Positions 1-8,871 of a stretch of DNA of 64,000 nt are shown in pieces. The position numbers and the translations under genes are program-made. The DNA lies in NCBI GenBank assembly GCA_965242485.1, contig CBDESM010000003.1, positions 310,001 to 374,000 of the forward strand. The letters run 5' to 3'. The stretch's first letter is position 1, and each line of letters begins with the position of its first letter. The stretch comes from CBDESM01 sp965242485. GTDB lineage: Bacteria > Chloroflexota > Dehalococcoidia > Bin125. Below the pieces are notes generated by a model that saw nothing but the letters and a program-made list of their open reading frames with translations, ran no database searches and had not been told where the DNA came from.

Positions 1-728
1 GGGGACGCGCCGAGGCCGAGGAAGCTGAGGGTGGCCTCGGCGATCACGGCGAAGGCCATGGCGAGGGCGGCCTGGACGAGCAGCGGGGGCAGCGCGTTGG
101 TGGCGATGTGGCGCCAGACGATGCGCGGGGGCGATGCGCCGATGGCGCGTGCGGCGAGCACGTAGTCGCGCTCTTTTTCGGTCAGCAGCTGGGCGCGGGC
201 GATGCGGGCGAAGACGGGGACGTTGGCGATGCCGAGCGCGAGCGCGACCTGCTCGGTGCCGGTGCCGAGGATGGCGAGCACGGCGATGCCGAGCAGGAGG
301 AAGGGGAAGGCGAGCAGGGTGTCGACCAGGCGCATCAGGATCGTTTCGACCCAGCCGCCGGCGTAGCCGGCGAAGAAGCCGATGATGGTGCCGACCGCGC
401 CGCCGCCGGCGACGCCGGCGACGGAGACGTAGAGCGAGATGCGGAGGCCGAAGAGGATGCGGCTGAACATGTCGCGGTTGAGGTCGTCGGTGCCGAACCA
501 GTATTCGGAGGTGGGCGAGAGCAGGCGCGCGCCGCGGATCTGCTCGGCCTCGCCGTAGGGGGCGATGATGTCGGCGAAGATCGCGATCAGGATCAGCCCG
601 CCGAAGACGACGATGCCGATGAAGCCCTGCGGATTCGTGAGCGTGCGGTAGAACGCGTCCATCGTCAGCGACTGGTCGCGCATGCGGCGCAGCCAGGGGC
701 GCGCGACGGGCGGGTCGAAGGCGCTCAC
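1..728 (-). CDS. dppC: Peptide/nickel ABC transporter permease, DppC type (partial, 3' end off window)
   Basis: This is an inner-membrane permease subunit of a dipeptide/oligopeptide/nickel-class ABC importer. The reading frame stays open from a GTG at 728 down to the left edge, giving about 242 residues; the C-terminus is missing. The N-terminal cytoplasmic segment is followed by a hydrophobic helix (IGIVVFGGLILIAIF), the family signature HWFGTDD-like 'YWFGTDDLNRDMF', further membrane segments, and an EAA loop (YVLAARAIGASPPRIVWRHI) that docks the ATPase. The GTG overlaps the TGA of the dppB gene (GTGA), so the two are translationally coupled. The ATPase genes expected in such operons are not visible and may lie beyond the left edge. 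Confidence 0.93.
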   Translation of the reverse strand, partial: MSAFDPPVARPWLRRMRDQSLTMDAFYRTLTNPQGFIGIVVFGGLILIAIFADIIAPYGEAEQIRGARLLSPTSEYWFGTDDLNRDMFSRILFGLRISLYVSVAGVAGGGAVGTIIGFFAGYAGGWVETILMRLVDTLLAFPFLLLGIAVLAILGTGTEQVALALGIANVPVFARIARAQLLTEKERDYVLAARAIGASPPRIVWRHIATNALPPLLVQAALAMAFAVIAEATLSFLGLGAS

Positions 729-1681
729 GACGCCAGCCCCGAGACCCGGATGCGCGGGTCGAGGTAGCCGTAGGTGATGTCGGCGGCGGTGTTGGCGGCG
801 ACGAAGAGGAAGACGAGGATGGCGAGCATGGCCTGGATCACGAGGTAGTCGCGGCCGATGATCCCGTCGATGATCAGGTTGCCGAAGCCGGGCCTGGTGA
901 AGACGATCTCGACCACGATGGCGCCGGCGAGGAGGTTGCCGATCTGGAGCGCGGCGACGGTCACGATCGGGATCAGGGCGTTGCGCAGGGCGTGCGAGAT
1001 CACGACGCGGCGGTGGCGCAGGCCCTTGGCGTGGGCGGTGCGCACGTAGTCCTGCGCCAGCGCCTCGGCGACGGAGGTGCGGACGAAGCGGGCCAGCACG
1101 GCCGCGATCGTCGCGCCCGCCGCGATCATCGGCAGCACCAGCCGGTGCAGCCCTTGGATCGGATCATCGAAGATGCTGACCCGTCCCGAGACGGGGAATA
1201 AATCAAGTTCGACGGCGAAGACCCAGAGCAGGATGATGCCGAGCACGAAGTTGGGGATGCCGAGCGTGAAGATGTTGAACAGGCTGGCGCCGTAGTCGGG
1301 CGCCTTCTTGGCCCAGACGGCGGCGGCGACGCCGAGCGGGACGCCGACGACCAGCGCGAACAGGTAGGCGGCGACGGCGAGCTCGATGGTCGGGGGGAAG
1401 GACTGCGCGACGAGGTCGCTGACGGGCACGCGTTTGGTGAAGGAGCGCCCGAAATCGAGCTGGACGGCGCCGGAGATCCAGTTCCAGTACTGGGTCAGGA
1501 CGGGATCGTTGAGGCCGAGCTGCTCGCGGACCAGCTCGACGTCCTCGGGCGTGGCGTCCTCGCCGGCGAGCTGCTGGGCGGGGTCGCCCGGGATCAGGCG
1601 GATGATCAAGAAGATGACGATGCTCGCGAGGAACACCACCAAGACGCCTTCGAGGAAGCGGCGGATCAGGTACCTGCCCAC
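725..1681 (-). CDS. dppB: Peptide/nickel ABC transporter permease, DppB type
   Basis: Inner-membrane permease of a peptide/nickel-class ABC importer, 318 residues, the normal family length. It begins MGRYLIRRFLEG with the first membrane helix at residues 12-30 and the family motif 'RLIPGDPAQQLAGEDAT' directly after. The EAA-type loop (VRTAHAKGLRHRRVVISHALRNALIP) lies near residues 210-240, followed by the conserved 'LAGAIVVEIVFTRPGFGNLIIDGI' segment. It lies between the binding-protein genes upstream and dppC downstream, overlapping dppC by 4 bases. Substrate specificity cannot be read from the permease alone. Confidence 0.95.
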   Translation of the reverse strand: MGRYLIRRFLEGVLVVFLASIVIFLIIRLIPGDPAQQLAGEDATPEDVELVREQLGLNDPVLTQYWNWISGAVQLDFGRSFTKRVPVSDLVAQSFPPTIELAVAAYLFALVVGVPLGVAAAVWAKKAPDYGASLFNIFTLGIPNFVLGIILLWVFAVELDLFPVSGRVSIFDDPIQGLHRLVLPMIAAGATIAAVLARFVRTSVAEALAQDYVRTAHAKGLRHRRVVISHALRNALIPIVTVAALQIGNLLAGAIVVEIVFTRPGFGNLIIDGIIGRDYLVIQAMLAILVFLFVAANTAADITYGYLDPRIRVSGLAS

Positions 1682-1749
1682 GTGCCCCCGCTCCCGCCTT
1701 CAGCTGCGCGCGCTCGCCTCTCCCCGCCGTTCACGCGGTCCCCGGCACG

Positions 1750-3498
1750 CTAGCCGTCCAGGTAGACGTGGTGCAGCCGCGGGATGCCGGTGATGTCGTA
1801 CCAGAGGTTCTTGACCTTGGACTGCATCGCCCAGATCTGCACCGTGGTGCTGATCGGCGAGACCCACGGCTCCTCGTCCAGGATCTTGTTGAAGTCGTCG
1901 ATCAGCTGACCGCGCTTGGCCTCGCTGTTGGCGGTGGGCCAGCCGTCGATCATCGCCTGGTAGTGCGGCGTTTCGTAGGCGCAGGAGTTGGGGATGCGCA
2001 TCTGGAAATTCATCACCGGCAGCGATTGCGGGTGCATCGCGTAGAAGCCGTAGAAGGAGACGTACATCGCCTCGTGGGTGCCGGCGAGGAACTGCTCGAT
2101 CCAAGTCGCGCTCTCCATGCGCACGGGTTCGACGTTGATTCCGGCCTTGGCCGCGTCGGCTTGGATGATCTGGGCGATCTGGATGCCCTCCTCGCGCGCG
2201 GCCTGGCAGGCGATCGGCAGCGTCGGCGTGCCGTCCGGGTAGCCCGCTTCGGTGATCAGCCGCTTGGCTTCGTCGAGGTCGAAGTAGTCGACGTCGAGCG
2301 ACTCGTCGTAGGCGGGCGAGAACGAGGGCCAGACCACGTTCTTGACCGAGGCGAGGCCCTCGAAGAGTTCTTCGGTGATCCGCTCGCGGTCGATGCAGCG
2401 GTAGAGCGCGCGGCGCACGGTCGGGTCGTCCATCATCGGGTGTCCGCCGCCGCGGCCGGTGCCGACCATGCCGAGCACCCAGATCGAGCCGGTCGGCGGG
2501 GCCAGCTGGAGGTTGAAGTCGTCGTCCGAGGCGAGGCCGGAGTAGAACGCTTTGGGCAGCTGGTGGGTGAAGTCGATCTCGCCGTTCTGCAGCGCCAGGG
2601 ACATCGAGTCGGAGTCCTGGAAGATGTGCCACTCGATCGAGTCGAGGTTGGCCGGCTCGTAGTAATTCTCGAAGCGCTCGGCGCGGGAGAAGACGTCGAC
2701 TTCGTACGAATCCGGGTCCCACTTGAATGGGCCGGTGGCGTTGACCCGTTGCAGGCCCTCGAGTCCTTCGATGTCGTCGGCGTCGTGGATGTGCGCGAAC
2801 TGGAAGACGTCGAAGATGACGGTGCCGGGCCAGGCGAGGTCGAACTGGAGCGTGGTGTTGTCGATCACGGTGACGTCGTTGACGTACTTGGCGTAGATGC
2901 TCTTGACTTGGCTGTTGGCGACGTCGTCGTCGCCCATGCGGTTGAGGCTCTTCTTGACCTCTTCGGCGTTGAGCGGCTTGCCGTTGTGGAACTCGAGGCC
3001 GGGGCGCAGGTTGACCTGCAGCATCGTCTGGTCGTCGTTGAATTCCCAGGATTCAGCCAAGTGCGGCTGCGGGGTCAGGCCTTCGGCGTCGTACCTGGTC
3101 AGTGTGTCCCAGAGCGCGGGGTAGAAGGAGGTGTCGGGCGAGGCGGCGTAGGGGGCGAGGTAGATCGCGGGGGAGCCGTTGGCCCAGCCGGCGCGGAGGG
3201 TGCCGCCCTTCTTGCGGACGCCGTCGTCCTTGTAGGCGATCGCGCCGGAGGGCGCGGTGTCCGGTTCCGCCTGCTGCTGCGCGACGGGCTGCGCCTGTTC
3301 TTGCTGCTGCTGTTGCTGCGCGGCGGCGGCAGCGGGCGCGGCCTGCTGCTGCGCTTGCTGCTGGTCGTCGCCGCCGTCGCCGCAGCCGACGAGGGCGACG
3401 CCGGCCGCGCCCACCGCGGCGCGCCCCCCGGCTCCGATCAGGGAGCGCCGGTTCAAGCGCTCCGAACGGATTCGGTCCCAGTAGCCGCGATCGCTCAT
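1750..3498 (-). CDS. ABC transporter substrate-binding lipoprotein, SBP_bac_5 family (copy 1)
   Basis: Extracytoplasmic binding protein for the peptide/nickel-class transporter, 582 residues. The N-terminus carries a twin-arginine signal (RR at residues 17-18 in LNRRSLIG) and a lipobox ending in Cys39 (ALVGC), so it looks like a Tat-exported lipoprotein. A Gln/Ala-rich linker (about residues 48-80, with runs such as QQQQQQEQAQ) tethers the SBP_bac_5 domain, which shows the family features 'HLAESWEFNDDQTMLQVNLRPGLEFHNGKPLNAEEV' in pieces from about residue 145. A GGAAAGAG ribosome site precedes the ATG. It is a paralogue of the neighbouring upstream binding protein, with which it shares long stretches including the C-terminal 'LPVMNFQMRIPNSCAY'. 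Confidence 0.94.
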   Translation of the reverse strand: MSDRGYWDRIRSERLNRRSLIGAGGRAAVGAAGVALVGCGDGGDDQQQAQQQAAPAAAAAQQQQQQEQAQPVAQQQAEPDTAPSGAIAYKDDGVRKKGGTLRAGWANGSPAIYLAPYAASPDTSFYPALWDTLTRYDAEGLTPQPHLAESWEFNDDQTMLQVNLRPGLEFHNGKPLNAEEVKKSLNRMGDDDVANSQVKSIYAKYVNDVTVIDNTTLQFDLAWPGTVIFDVFQFAHIHDADDIEGLEGLQRVNATGPFKWDPDSYEVDVFSRAERFENYYEPANLDSIEWHIFQDSDSMSLALQNGEIDFTHQLPKAFYSGLASDDDFNLQLAPPTGSIWVLGMVGTGRGGGHPMMDDPTVRRALYRCIDRERITEELFEGLASVKNVVWPSFSPAYDESLDVDYFDLDEAKRLITEAGYPDGTPTLPIACQAAREEGIQIAQIIQADAAKAGINVEPVRMESATWIEQFLAGTHEAMYVSFYGFYAMHPQSLPVMNFQMRIPNSCAYETPHYQAMIDGWPTANSEAKRGQLIDDFNKILDEEPWVSPISTTVQIWAMQSKVKNLWYDITGIPRLHHVYLDG

Positions 3499-3515
3499 CG
3501 TTCTGCTCTTTCCCG

Positions 3516-3541
3516 GACGGGCCCGTCGCGCCGGCGGCGCG
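3516..3541. other. GC-rich palindromes between the two binding-protein genes
   Basis: The 43-base gap between the two binding-protein genes holds a perfect 12-base palindrome (GACGGGCCCGTC, 3516-3527) and an adjacent inverted repeat with 6-base arms (CGCGCC / GGCGCG, 3527-3541). Such structures often act as RNA processing or partial termination sites that set different levels of operon genes. No T-tract follows, so a full terminator is unlikely. The regulatory role is inferred. Confidence 0.3.
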
Positions 3542-5251
3542 CTAGGCGTCCATCCAGATCTTGTTCATCGAGGGGATGCTGAGTACGTCGAATTCGACGC
3601 CGTTCACGGCCGAGGTCCAGGCCCAGACGTCGCTGCGGGTGACGATCGGCGCGATCCACGGCTCGTTGTCGAGGATCACGTTGAACTCTTCCAGCAGTTC
3701 GCCGCGGCGCGCGTCGGTGTCGGCGGTGCCGAAGTTGTCGATCAGCGCCTGGTAGTAGTCGGGCCCGTAGGCGCAGGAGTTGGGGATGCGCATCTGGAAG
3801 TTCATCACCGGCAGTGTCTGCGGGTGCAGCGCGAAGAAGGCGTAGGAGGAGAGGTAGGCCTCGTTGCCGGCGCCGAGGAAGCGTTCGCGTGCGACCGCGG
3901 CTTCGAGCAGCTGGATGTTGAGGTTGATCCCGGCCTCGGCCGCGCCGGCTTGGATCACCTGCGAGATTTCGTTGGCCTCGCCGCCGCTGTGGGCGAGTTC
4001 GACGGTCAGCTCGCCGGGGCCGTAGCCGGCCTCTTCGAGCAACCGCGCCGCCTCTTCGGGGTCGAAGTAGTCGCGGTCGCGCGCGGCGTCGTAGCCGGGC
4101 GAGAACGAGGGCCAGAGGATGTTCTTGGGCTGCGCGAGGCCGGCGAAGGTCTCGTTGGCGATCCGTTCGCGGTCGATCACGCGGTAGAGCGCCTGGCGGA
4201 CCTTGGGGTCGTCGAACGCTTCGTGGCCGCCGTTTTCGTTGGGGATCACCATGCCGAGCACCCAGATCGCGAGCGTCGGCGGGGCGACCACGACTTCGAA
4301 GTCCGGGTCCTCGTTGAAGCGCTCGTAGTCCTGCTTGGGCAGGCGGTTGGTGAGGTCGACCTCGCCCGCGTTCAGCGCCAGCGACATCGCGGCCGCGTCG
4401 GAGAAGGCGTAGAGCTCGACGCCGTCGAGGTAGGCGGGGTCGTAGAAGTTCTCGAAGCGTTCGCCGCGCGAGAACTCGTCCACGCGGTAGGCGGAGGGGT
4501 CGAACTTGAACGGGCCGCTGCCGTTGAGCTGCTCGTAGCCTTCGAGCGCCGGGATCGTGTCGGCGTCGTGGATCTGGGCGTAGTTGAGCACGTCGAAGAT
4601 CAACGTGCCGGTCCAGGCCAAGTTGAATTGCAGGGTCACGTCGTCGACCACGTCGACGCTCTCGACGTACTTGGTGAAGATGCCCTTGACCTGGTTGTTG
4701 GCGGTGCCTTCGTCGTCCATCGCCTCGAGGCTCTTCTTGACCTCTTCGGCCGTCATCGGCTTGCCGTTGTGGAACTCCAGCCCGGGCCGCAGCTTCACTT
4801 CGAGCATCGACTGGTCGTTGTTGAATTCCCAGCTTTCGGCCAGGTGCGGCTGCGGGTCGAGCCCGTCGGGCGAATATTTGGTCAGGGTGTCCCAGAAGGG
4901 GATGTAGAGCGGGATGTGGGCCGAGGAGGACAGGTAGGGAGCCCTGTAGGTGGTCAGCGAGAGGTCGGAGCCGATCCGCAGCACGCCGCCACGCTTGGGC
5001 TCGCCCGAAGCGGCCGCGGGGGCGGCCTCTTGCTGTTGCTGCTGTTGTTCCGCCGCGGTGGAGGTGGAGGATGCGGCCGGCTGCTCGGCCTGCTGCTGTT
5101 GCTGTTCCTGCCCGCCGTCATCGTCGTCGTCGCCACAACCGACCAGCGCCAAGCCCGCCGCCCCGAGTCCGGCCCGTCCCGATGCTGCCAGCAGCGACCG
5201 CCGCGACAGTCGATCCGAGCGGATCCGTTCCCACATCTCGCGCTTGCTCAT
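3542..5251 (-). CDS. ABC transporter substrate-binding lipoprotein, SBP_bac_5 family (copy 2)
   Basis: Second extracytoplasmic solute-binding protein of the operon, 569 residues. The start at 5251 was chosen because it gives the same N-terminal plan as copy 1: MSKREMWERIRSDRLSRRSLL with RR at 17-18, lipobox Cys39 (ALVGC), then an Asp-rich and Gln-rich linker. It also has a GGGGAGAG ribosome site 8 bases upstream; the frame is open further upstream but that extension is non-homologous. The mature domain has the SBP_bac_5 signature around residue 140. As the first gene of the minus-strand operon it is followed by copy 1, dppB and dppC. The two paralogues probably bind different ligands for the same permease, which is an inference. 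Confidence 0.93.
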   Translation of the reverse strand: MSKREMWERIRSDRLSRRSLLAASGRAGLGAAGLALVGCGDDDDDGGQEQQQQQAEQPAASSTSTAAEQQQQQQEAAPAAASGEPKRGGVLRIGSDLSLTTYRAPYLSSSAHIPLYIPFWDTLTKYSPDGLDPQPHLAESWEFNNDQSMLEVKLRPGLEFHNGKPMTAEEVKKSLEAMDDEGTANNQVKGIFTKYVESVDVVDDVTLQFNLAWTGTLIFDVLNYAQIHDADTIPALEGYEQLNGSGPFKFDPSAYRVDEFSRGERFENFYDPAYLDGVELYAFSDAAAMSLALNAGEVDLTNRLPKQDYERFNEDPDFEVVVAPPTLAIWVLGMVIPNENGGHEAFDDPKVRQALYRVIDRERIANETFAGLAQPKNILWPSFSPGYDAARDRDYFDPEEAARLLEEAGYGPGELTVELAHSGGEANEISQVIQAGAAEAGINLNIQLLEAAVARERFLGAGNEAYLSSYAFFALHPQTLPVMNFQMRIPNSCAYGPDYYQALIDNFGTADTDARRGELLEEFNVILDNEPWIAPIVTRSDVWAWTSAVNGVEFDVLSIPSMNKIWMDA

Positions 5252-5429
5252 GTTCACTCTCCCCTGCTCCCCGTCCCGGCGGGGCAGCGATCCGTGCATT
5301 TCGCGCAAACCTAACAGAATCAAAACGTCTTTGTCGGGCAGCGGAGCGTCGCGGGAGCCCGGCGCCGCCGGCGCTCGCGCTACCCTCGTGGCGGCTGCGC
5401 GACGGCCGCGCGGATTTCTGGAGCACTGC

Positions 5430-6662
5430 ATGTCTTGGCGACCCCGACGGATGAAGTTCGGCATTTTCCTCGCGCCCTTCCACCGGGTCGGCGAGCACCC
5501 GACGCTGGCGCTCCAGCGCGACATGGAGCTGATCGAGCTGCTGGACGAGCTGGGCTACGACGAGGCTTGGATCGGCGAGCACCACTCGTTCGCGCGCGAG
5601 TTGATCTCGAACCCGATGATCTTCATCGGCGCGGCCGCGCAGCGCACCAAGTACATCCGGCTCGGCACCGGCGTGGTTTCGATCCCCTACCACCACCCGC
5701 TGATGATCGCGGACGATCTGCTCCAGTTGGACCACATGACGCGCGGGCGGACGATGCTCGGCGTCGGGCCCGGCGCGCTCACCTCGGACGCGGTCCAGAT
5801 GGGCATCCCGCCGGAGGAGCAGCGGCGGCGGATGCACGAGGGCTTCGACGCGATCGTGCAGCTGGCGACGAGCGCGGAGCCGGTCACGATGGAGACGGAC
5901 TGGTTCTCGCTGACCGAGGCGCGGCTGCAGATGTCCTGGTATTCCGACCCGCACCCGGAGCTCGCCGTCGCCGTGATCCTCACGCCGTCCGGCCCGCAGC
6001 TGGCCGGCAAGTTCGGCGCGGGCATGCTCTCCGTCGCCGGCACTTCGGACCCCGAAGGGCTGACCCGGGTCTGGGACTGGTACGCCGAAGCCGCGGAGGA
6101 GAACGGGCACGCGCCCGACCGCTCGAACTGGCGGGCGGTCGTCCCGATCCACGTGGCGGAGACGCGCGAGCAGGCGATCGCGGACGTGGGCGAGGGCTAC
6201 AAGCGGCGCGCCTACATCGGCGACGTGCGCGACGAGGGCCGGCGCGGCGGGCTGTTCGCCAACCAAGCGCCGACGATTGAAGAAGCGATCGACCGCAACG
6301 AGGTGCTGGTCGGCGGTGTCGACGAGGTGATCGAGCAGGTCGAGGCGCTGCACGAGCGCTCGGGCGGCGTCGGCGGGCTGATGGGGATGGCGCACGAATG
6401 GGCGTCGAGCGATGCGACGCGGCGCTCCTACGAGCTGTTCATGCGCTACGTCGCGCCGCGCTTCCAAGGGCAGATCGACCGCATCGTCGAGTCGCGCGAC
6501 TTCGTCGAGGATCGGCAGCTGGACATCTTCGGCGCGGGCACGAAGGCGATGGCGCGGGCGTTCGCGGACGGCGGCAAGGAGATGCCGGAGGAATTCGCCA
6601 AGGGCGTGGCCGCGCTCAACCGCGCCGCGGAGAAACAGCCCGAGCCGGCGACGGCGGATTAG
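5430..6662 (+). CDS. LLM class flavin-dependent oxidoreductase (copy 1)
   Basis: Bacterial luciferase-like monooxygenase, 410 residues, using reduced FMN or F420 to oxidise an unknown organic substrate. The TIM-barrel hallmarks are present: 'MKFGIFLAPFHRVGE' (strand 1), 'ELGYDEAWIGEHHS' (helix 1-strand 2), 'RLGTGVVSIPYHHPLMIADDLLQLDHMTRGR' and 'LGVGPGAL'. The start at 5430 was chosen for its GGAG site 6 bases upstream; an internal ATG at 5451 gives MKFGIF and is a possible alternative. It is divergent from the peptide ABC operon and is one of four LLM genes in the window. Confidence 0.9.
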   Translation: MSWRPRRMKFGIFLAPFHRVGEHPTLALQRDMELIELLDELGYDEAWIGEHHSFARELISNPMIFIGAAAQRTKYIRLGTGVVSIPYHHPLMIADDLLQLDHMTRGRTMLGVGPGALTSDAVQMGIPPEEQRRRMHEGFDAIVQLATSAEPVTMETDWFSLTEARLQMSWYSDPHPELAVAVILTPSGPQLAGKFGAGMLSVAGTSDPEGLTRVWDWYAEAAEENGHAPDRSNWRAVVPIHVAETREQAIADVGEGYKRRAYIGDVRDEGRRGGLFANQAPTIEEAIDRNEVLVGGVDEVIEQVEALHERSGGVGGLMGMAHEWASSDATRRSYELFMRYVAPRFQGQIDRIVESRDFVEDRQLDIFGAGTKAMARAFADGGKEMPEEFAKGVAALNRAAEKQPEPATAD

Positions 6663-6680
6663 TCCGCGTCGCAAGCGCCG

Positions 6681-7349
6681 ATGCAGGCCGTCGTCGCGCT
6701 GGGCGGCGAGATCAACGACTCGGCGCTCGTCCGTTCCGCGCTGGACGGGGCCGGCCTGATCGTCGCGGCGGACGGAGGCGCGCGCCGGCTCGCGGCGCTG
6801 GGCATCGTTCCGCACGTGCTGATCGGCGATTTCGATTCGCTCAGCCCGGACGAGCTGGCGGATCACCGCGGGGCGGGTTCCGCCATCGTCCGGCATCCCG
6901 CGCCGCAGCAGCGCACCGATGCCGACGTGGCCGTCGAGGAAGCGCTCGCCCGCGGCGCGACCTCCCTGATCGCGCTCGGCGCCTTCGGCGGCGACCGGCT
7001 GGACCACGAGCTCGGCAACCTCGAGCTGCTCGCCGGCGACCGGCTTCGGGACATCCCGACATGGGCGGTCGACGGCTGGACCGCGATCACCGTCCTGCAC
7101 GGCGGCGGGATCAGCGAGACGCACTTCCACGGCGCGCCCGGCGATTACGTCAGCATCATCCCGATCACCGAGACGGTCGCGGGCATCGAAACCGTCGGCC
7201 TCAAATGGCCGCTGGCCGGCGCGGCGATGGAACGGGGAAGGGGCCAAGGCATCAGCAACGAGCTGGCCGCCGACCGCGCGATGATCCGCATCGCCGCCGG
7301 CAAAGCCTTCGCCGCCCACCATTTCCGCCACCGGCGGCTGCCCCGCTAA
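6681..7349 (+). CDS. thiN: Thiamine pyrophosphokinase
   Basis: Cytoplasmic enzyme that transfers pyrophosphate from ATP to thiamine to make thiamine diphosphate. The 222-residue protein shows the family motifs in order: DGG at 31-33, GDFDS at 49-53, the metal-binding TDAD at 79-82 and GGDRLDH at 103-109, with the C-terminal thiamine-binding beta-sandwich after them. Length is typical of the bacterial family. It lies 18 bases after the LLM monooxygenase and may be co-transcribed with it. No TPP riboswitch was recognised upstream. Confidence 0.93.
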   Translation: MQAVVALGGEINDSALVRSALDGAGLIVAADGGARRLAALGIVPHVLIGDFDSLSPDELADHRGAGSAIVRHPAPQQRTDADVAVEEALARGATSLIALGAFGGDRLDHELGNLELLAGDRLRDIPTWAVDGWTAITVLHGGGISETHFHGAPGDYVSIIPITETVAGIETVGLKWPLAGAAMERGRGQGISNELAADRAMIRIAAGKAFAAHHFRHRRLPR

Positions 7350-7352
7350 TCT
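7347..7352 (+). promoter_or_regulatory. Putative -10 box (TAATCT) for the methyltransferase gene
   Basis: TAATCT sits 7 bases before the ATG at 7360 and overlaps the TAA stop of thiN. The spacing implies a leaderless or nearly leaderless transcript if the box is used. It fits the TANNNT pattern seen before many genes in this window. No -35 box is evident. Confidence 0.4.
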
Positions 7353-7359
7353 CCGCCAC

Positions 7360-8871
7360 ATGGACAATCTGCACGGCAAGCTCTTCTACGGCAACAATCT
7401 GGAGGTGCTGCGGGAGCATTTCCCCGACGAATCGGTCGATCTCGTCTATCTGGACCCGCCGTTCAACTCGAACGCTACCTACAACGTGCTGTTCCGCGAC
7501 GAATCCGGACAGGCGCCGCAAGCCCAGATCGAGGCGTTCGTGGATACATGGCACTGGGGCGCGGAATCGCAGCGCGCCTTGGAGGATTTGCTGCGTGACG
7601 ATTCGCCGTCGCCGCAGGCGGGAACGCTGCTCGACGCGCTGGTGTCGGCGCTCGGAACGAATCAGATGACGGCGTATCTCGCGATGATGGCGATCCGGCT
7701 CGCGGAGCTGCGCCGCGTGCTCAAGCCGAGCGGCTCGATCTATCTGCACTGCGATCCGACGGCGAGCCACTATCTCAAGCTCCTGATGGATGCGGTGTTC
7801 GGCGTCGAACATTTCCGCAACGAGATCGTCTGGTTCTACCGTCGATGGGCGGCGGCGGCCAAGCGGTTCCAGCGGATGCACGACGTGATCCTGTTCTACG
7901 GCAAGTCCGACGATGTCGCGTTCAATCAGCTGTACGTCCCCACTTCGCCGACGCGATCGCCGATGGTGCGCGGCTGGAACACGAACACGTACGAAAGCGG
8001 CGGCGAACGCAAGCGCCAGATCATCGTCGAGGATGCCGAGATGTTCGAGGCAGCCGTCGAGCGCGGCGAAGTGGACCCCGCCGAATATGAGCGCGTCGTC
8101 TACCGCGAGCATGACGGGACGCCGGCATTCGACGTCTTCGAAATCCCGATCCTCAATCCGCAGGCCAAGGAACGGCTGAGCTACCCGACCCAGAAGCCCG
8201 AGGCGCTGCTCGAGCGAATCGTCCTCGCTTCGTCCAACGAGGACGATCTGGTCCTGGATCCGTTCTGCGGCTGCGGCACGGCCATGGCCGTCGCCCTCAA
8301 GAACGATCGTCGCTGGGTCGGCGTGGACATCACGCACTTGGCAATCGGCTTGGTAGAGGAGCGCTTGCAGGCGCTCGGCGCGACGCCCGAGGTGGTCGGC
8401 GCGCCCGAGGATCTGGAGTCGGCCCGCCTGCTCGCGGCGCAGCCGTTCCAGTTCGAGACCTGGGCGGTCACCCGCGTGACCGGCTTCCGTCCGAACAAGC
8501 GGCAGACCGGCGACGGCGGGATCGACGGCCGCATGCGCTACGTGCAGGCCGAAGGACGCGGCAAAGACGAGCGAACCGAATACGGGACGGTCGTGATGCA
8601 AGTCAAAGCGGGTCGCGCCACCCGCGGCGACATTCGCGCCTTCAAGGCCGCGATATCCGACGCCGACGCTGATCTGGGCGTATTCGTCGTGATGGACTCC
8701 ACCTCATTCACCGCAGGAATGGAAGAGGAAGCCGTCACCGCCGGGTTCGCGGAAGTGCTCGGCCGCGAGTACCGCAAGCTCCAAATCTGGACCATCGAGG
8801 ATTATTTCGACGGCAGATTGCCCGACCTGCCGATGCCGCTCGGATACGAGAGTCGGCGGATGCGGATCTAG
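7360..8871 (+). CDS. Site-specific DNA methyltransferase (beta-class order) fused to an Mrr-like PD-(D/E)xK nuclease domain
   Basis: The 503-residue protein has catalytic motif IV DPPF at 32-35 and the SAM-binding motif I DPFCGCGTA at 300-308, i.e. the IV-before-I order of beta-class N6-adenine/N4-cytosine methyltransferases, with a target-recognition region between them. Its last ~150 residues look like an Mrr-type restriction endonuclease fold: G-D-G-G-I-D-G at 384-390 followed by VVMQVKAG with the Q-x-K of the Mrr subfamily at 414-416, then a 'GVFVVMDSTSFT' strand. One chain may therefore both modify and cut DNA, or sense methylation. It is followed by a convergent gene sharing a CTAG stop. 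No separate restriction gene lies nearby. The methyltransferase assignment is firm; nuclease activity is inferred. Confidence 0.88.
   Translation: MDNLHGKLFYGNNLEVLREHFPDESVDLVYLDPPFNSNATYNVLFRDESGQAPQAQIEAFVDTWHWGAESQRALEDLLRDDSPSPQAGTLLDALVSALGTNQMTAYLAMMAIRLAELRRVLKPSGSIYLHCDPTASHYLKLLMDAVFGVEHFRNEIVWFYRRWAAAAKRFQRMHDVILFYGKSDDVAFNQLYVPTSPTRSPMVRGWNTNTYESGGERKRQIIVEDAEMFEAAVERGEVDPAEYERVVYREHDGTPAFDVFEIPILNPQAKERLSYPTQKPEALLERIVLASSNEDDLVLDPFCGCGTAMAVALKNDRRWVGVDITHLAIGLVEERLQALGATPEVVGAPEDLESARLLAAQPFQFETWAVTRVTGFRPNKRQTGDGGIDGRMRYVQAEGRGKDERTEYGTVVMQVKAGRATRGDIRAFKAAISDADADLGVFVVMDSTSFTAGMEEEAVTAGFAEVLGREYRKLQIWTIEDYFDGRLPDLPMPLGYESRRMRI

Noticed and set aside
1768..3582. Long plus-strand open frames antisense to the binding-protein genes, and many similar long frames elsewhere
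   Set aside because: High GC makes stops rare in shadow frames. The products are Arg/Ala/Val-rich low-complexity chains with no domains, while the opposite strand encodes clear protein families.
5118..7379. A 753-codon minus-strand frame opposite the LLM and thiN genes
   Set aside because: It runs through two well-supported plus-strand genes and its translation has no recognisable domain.
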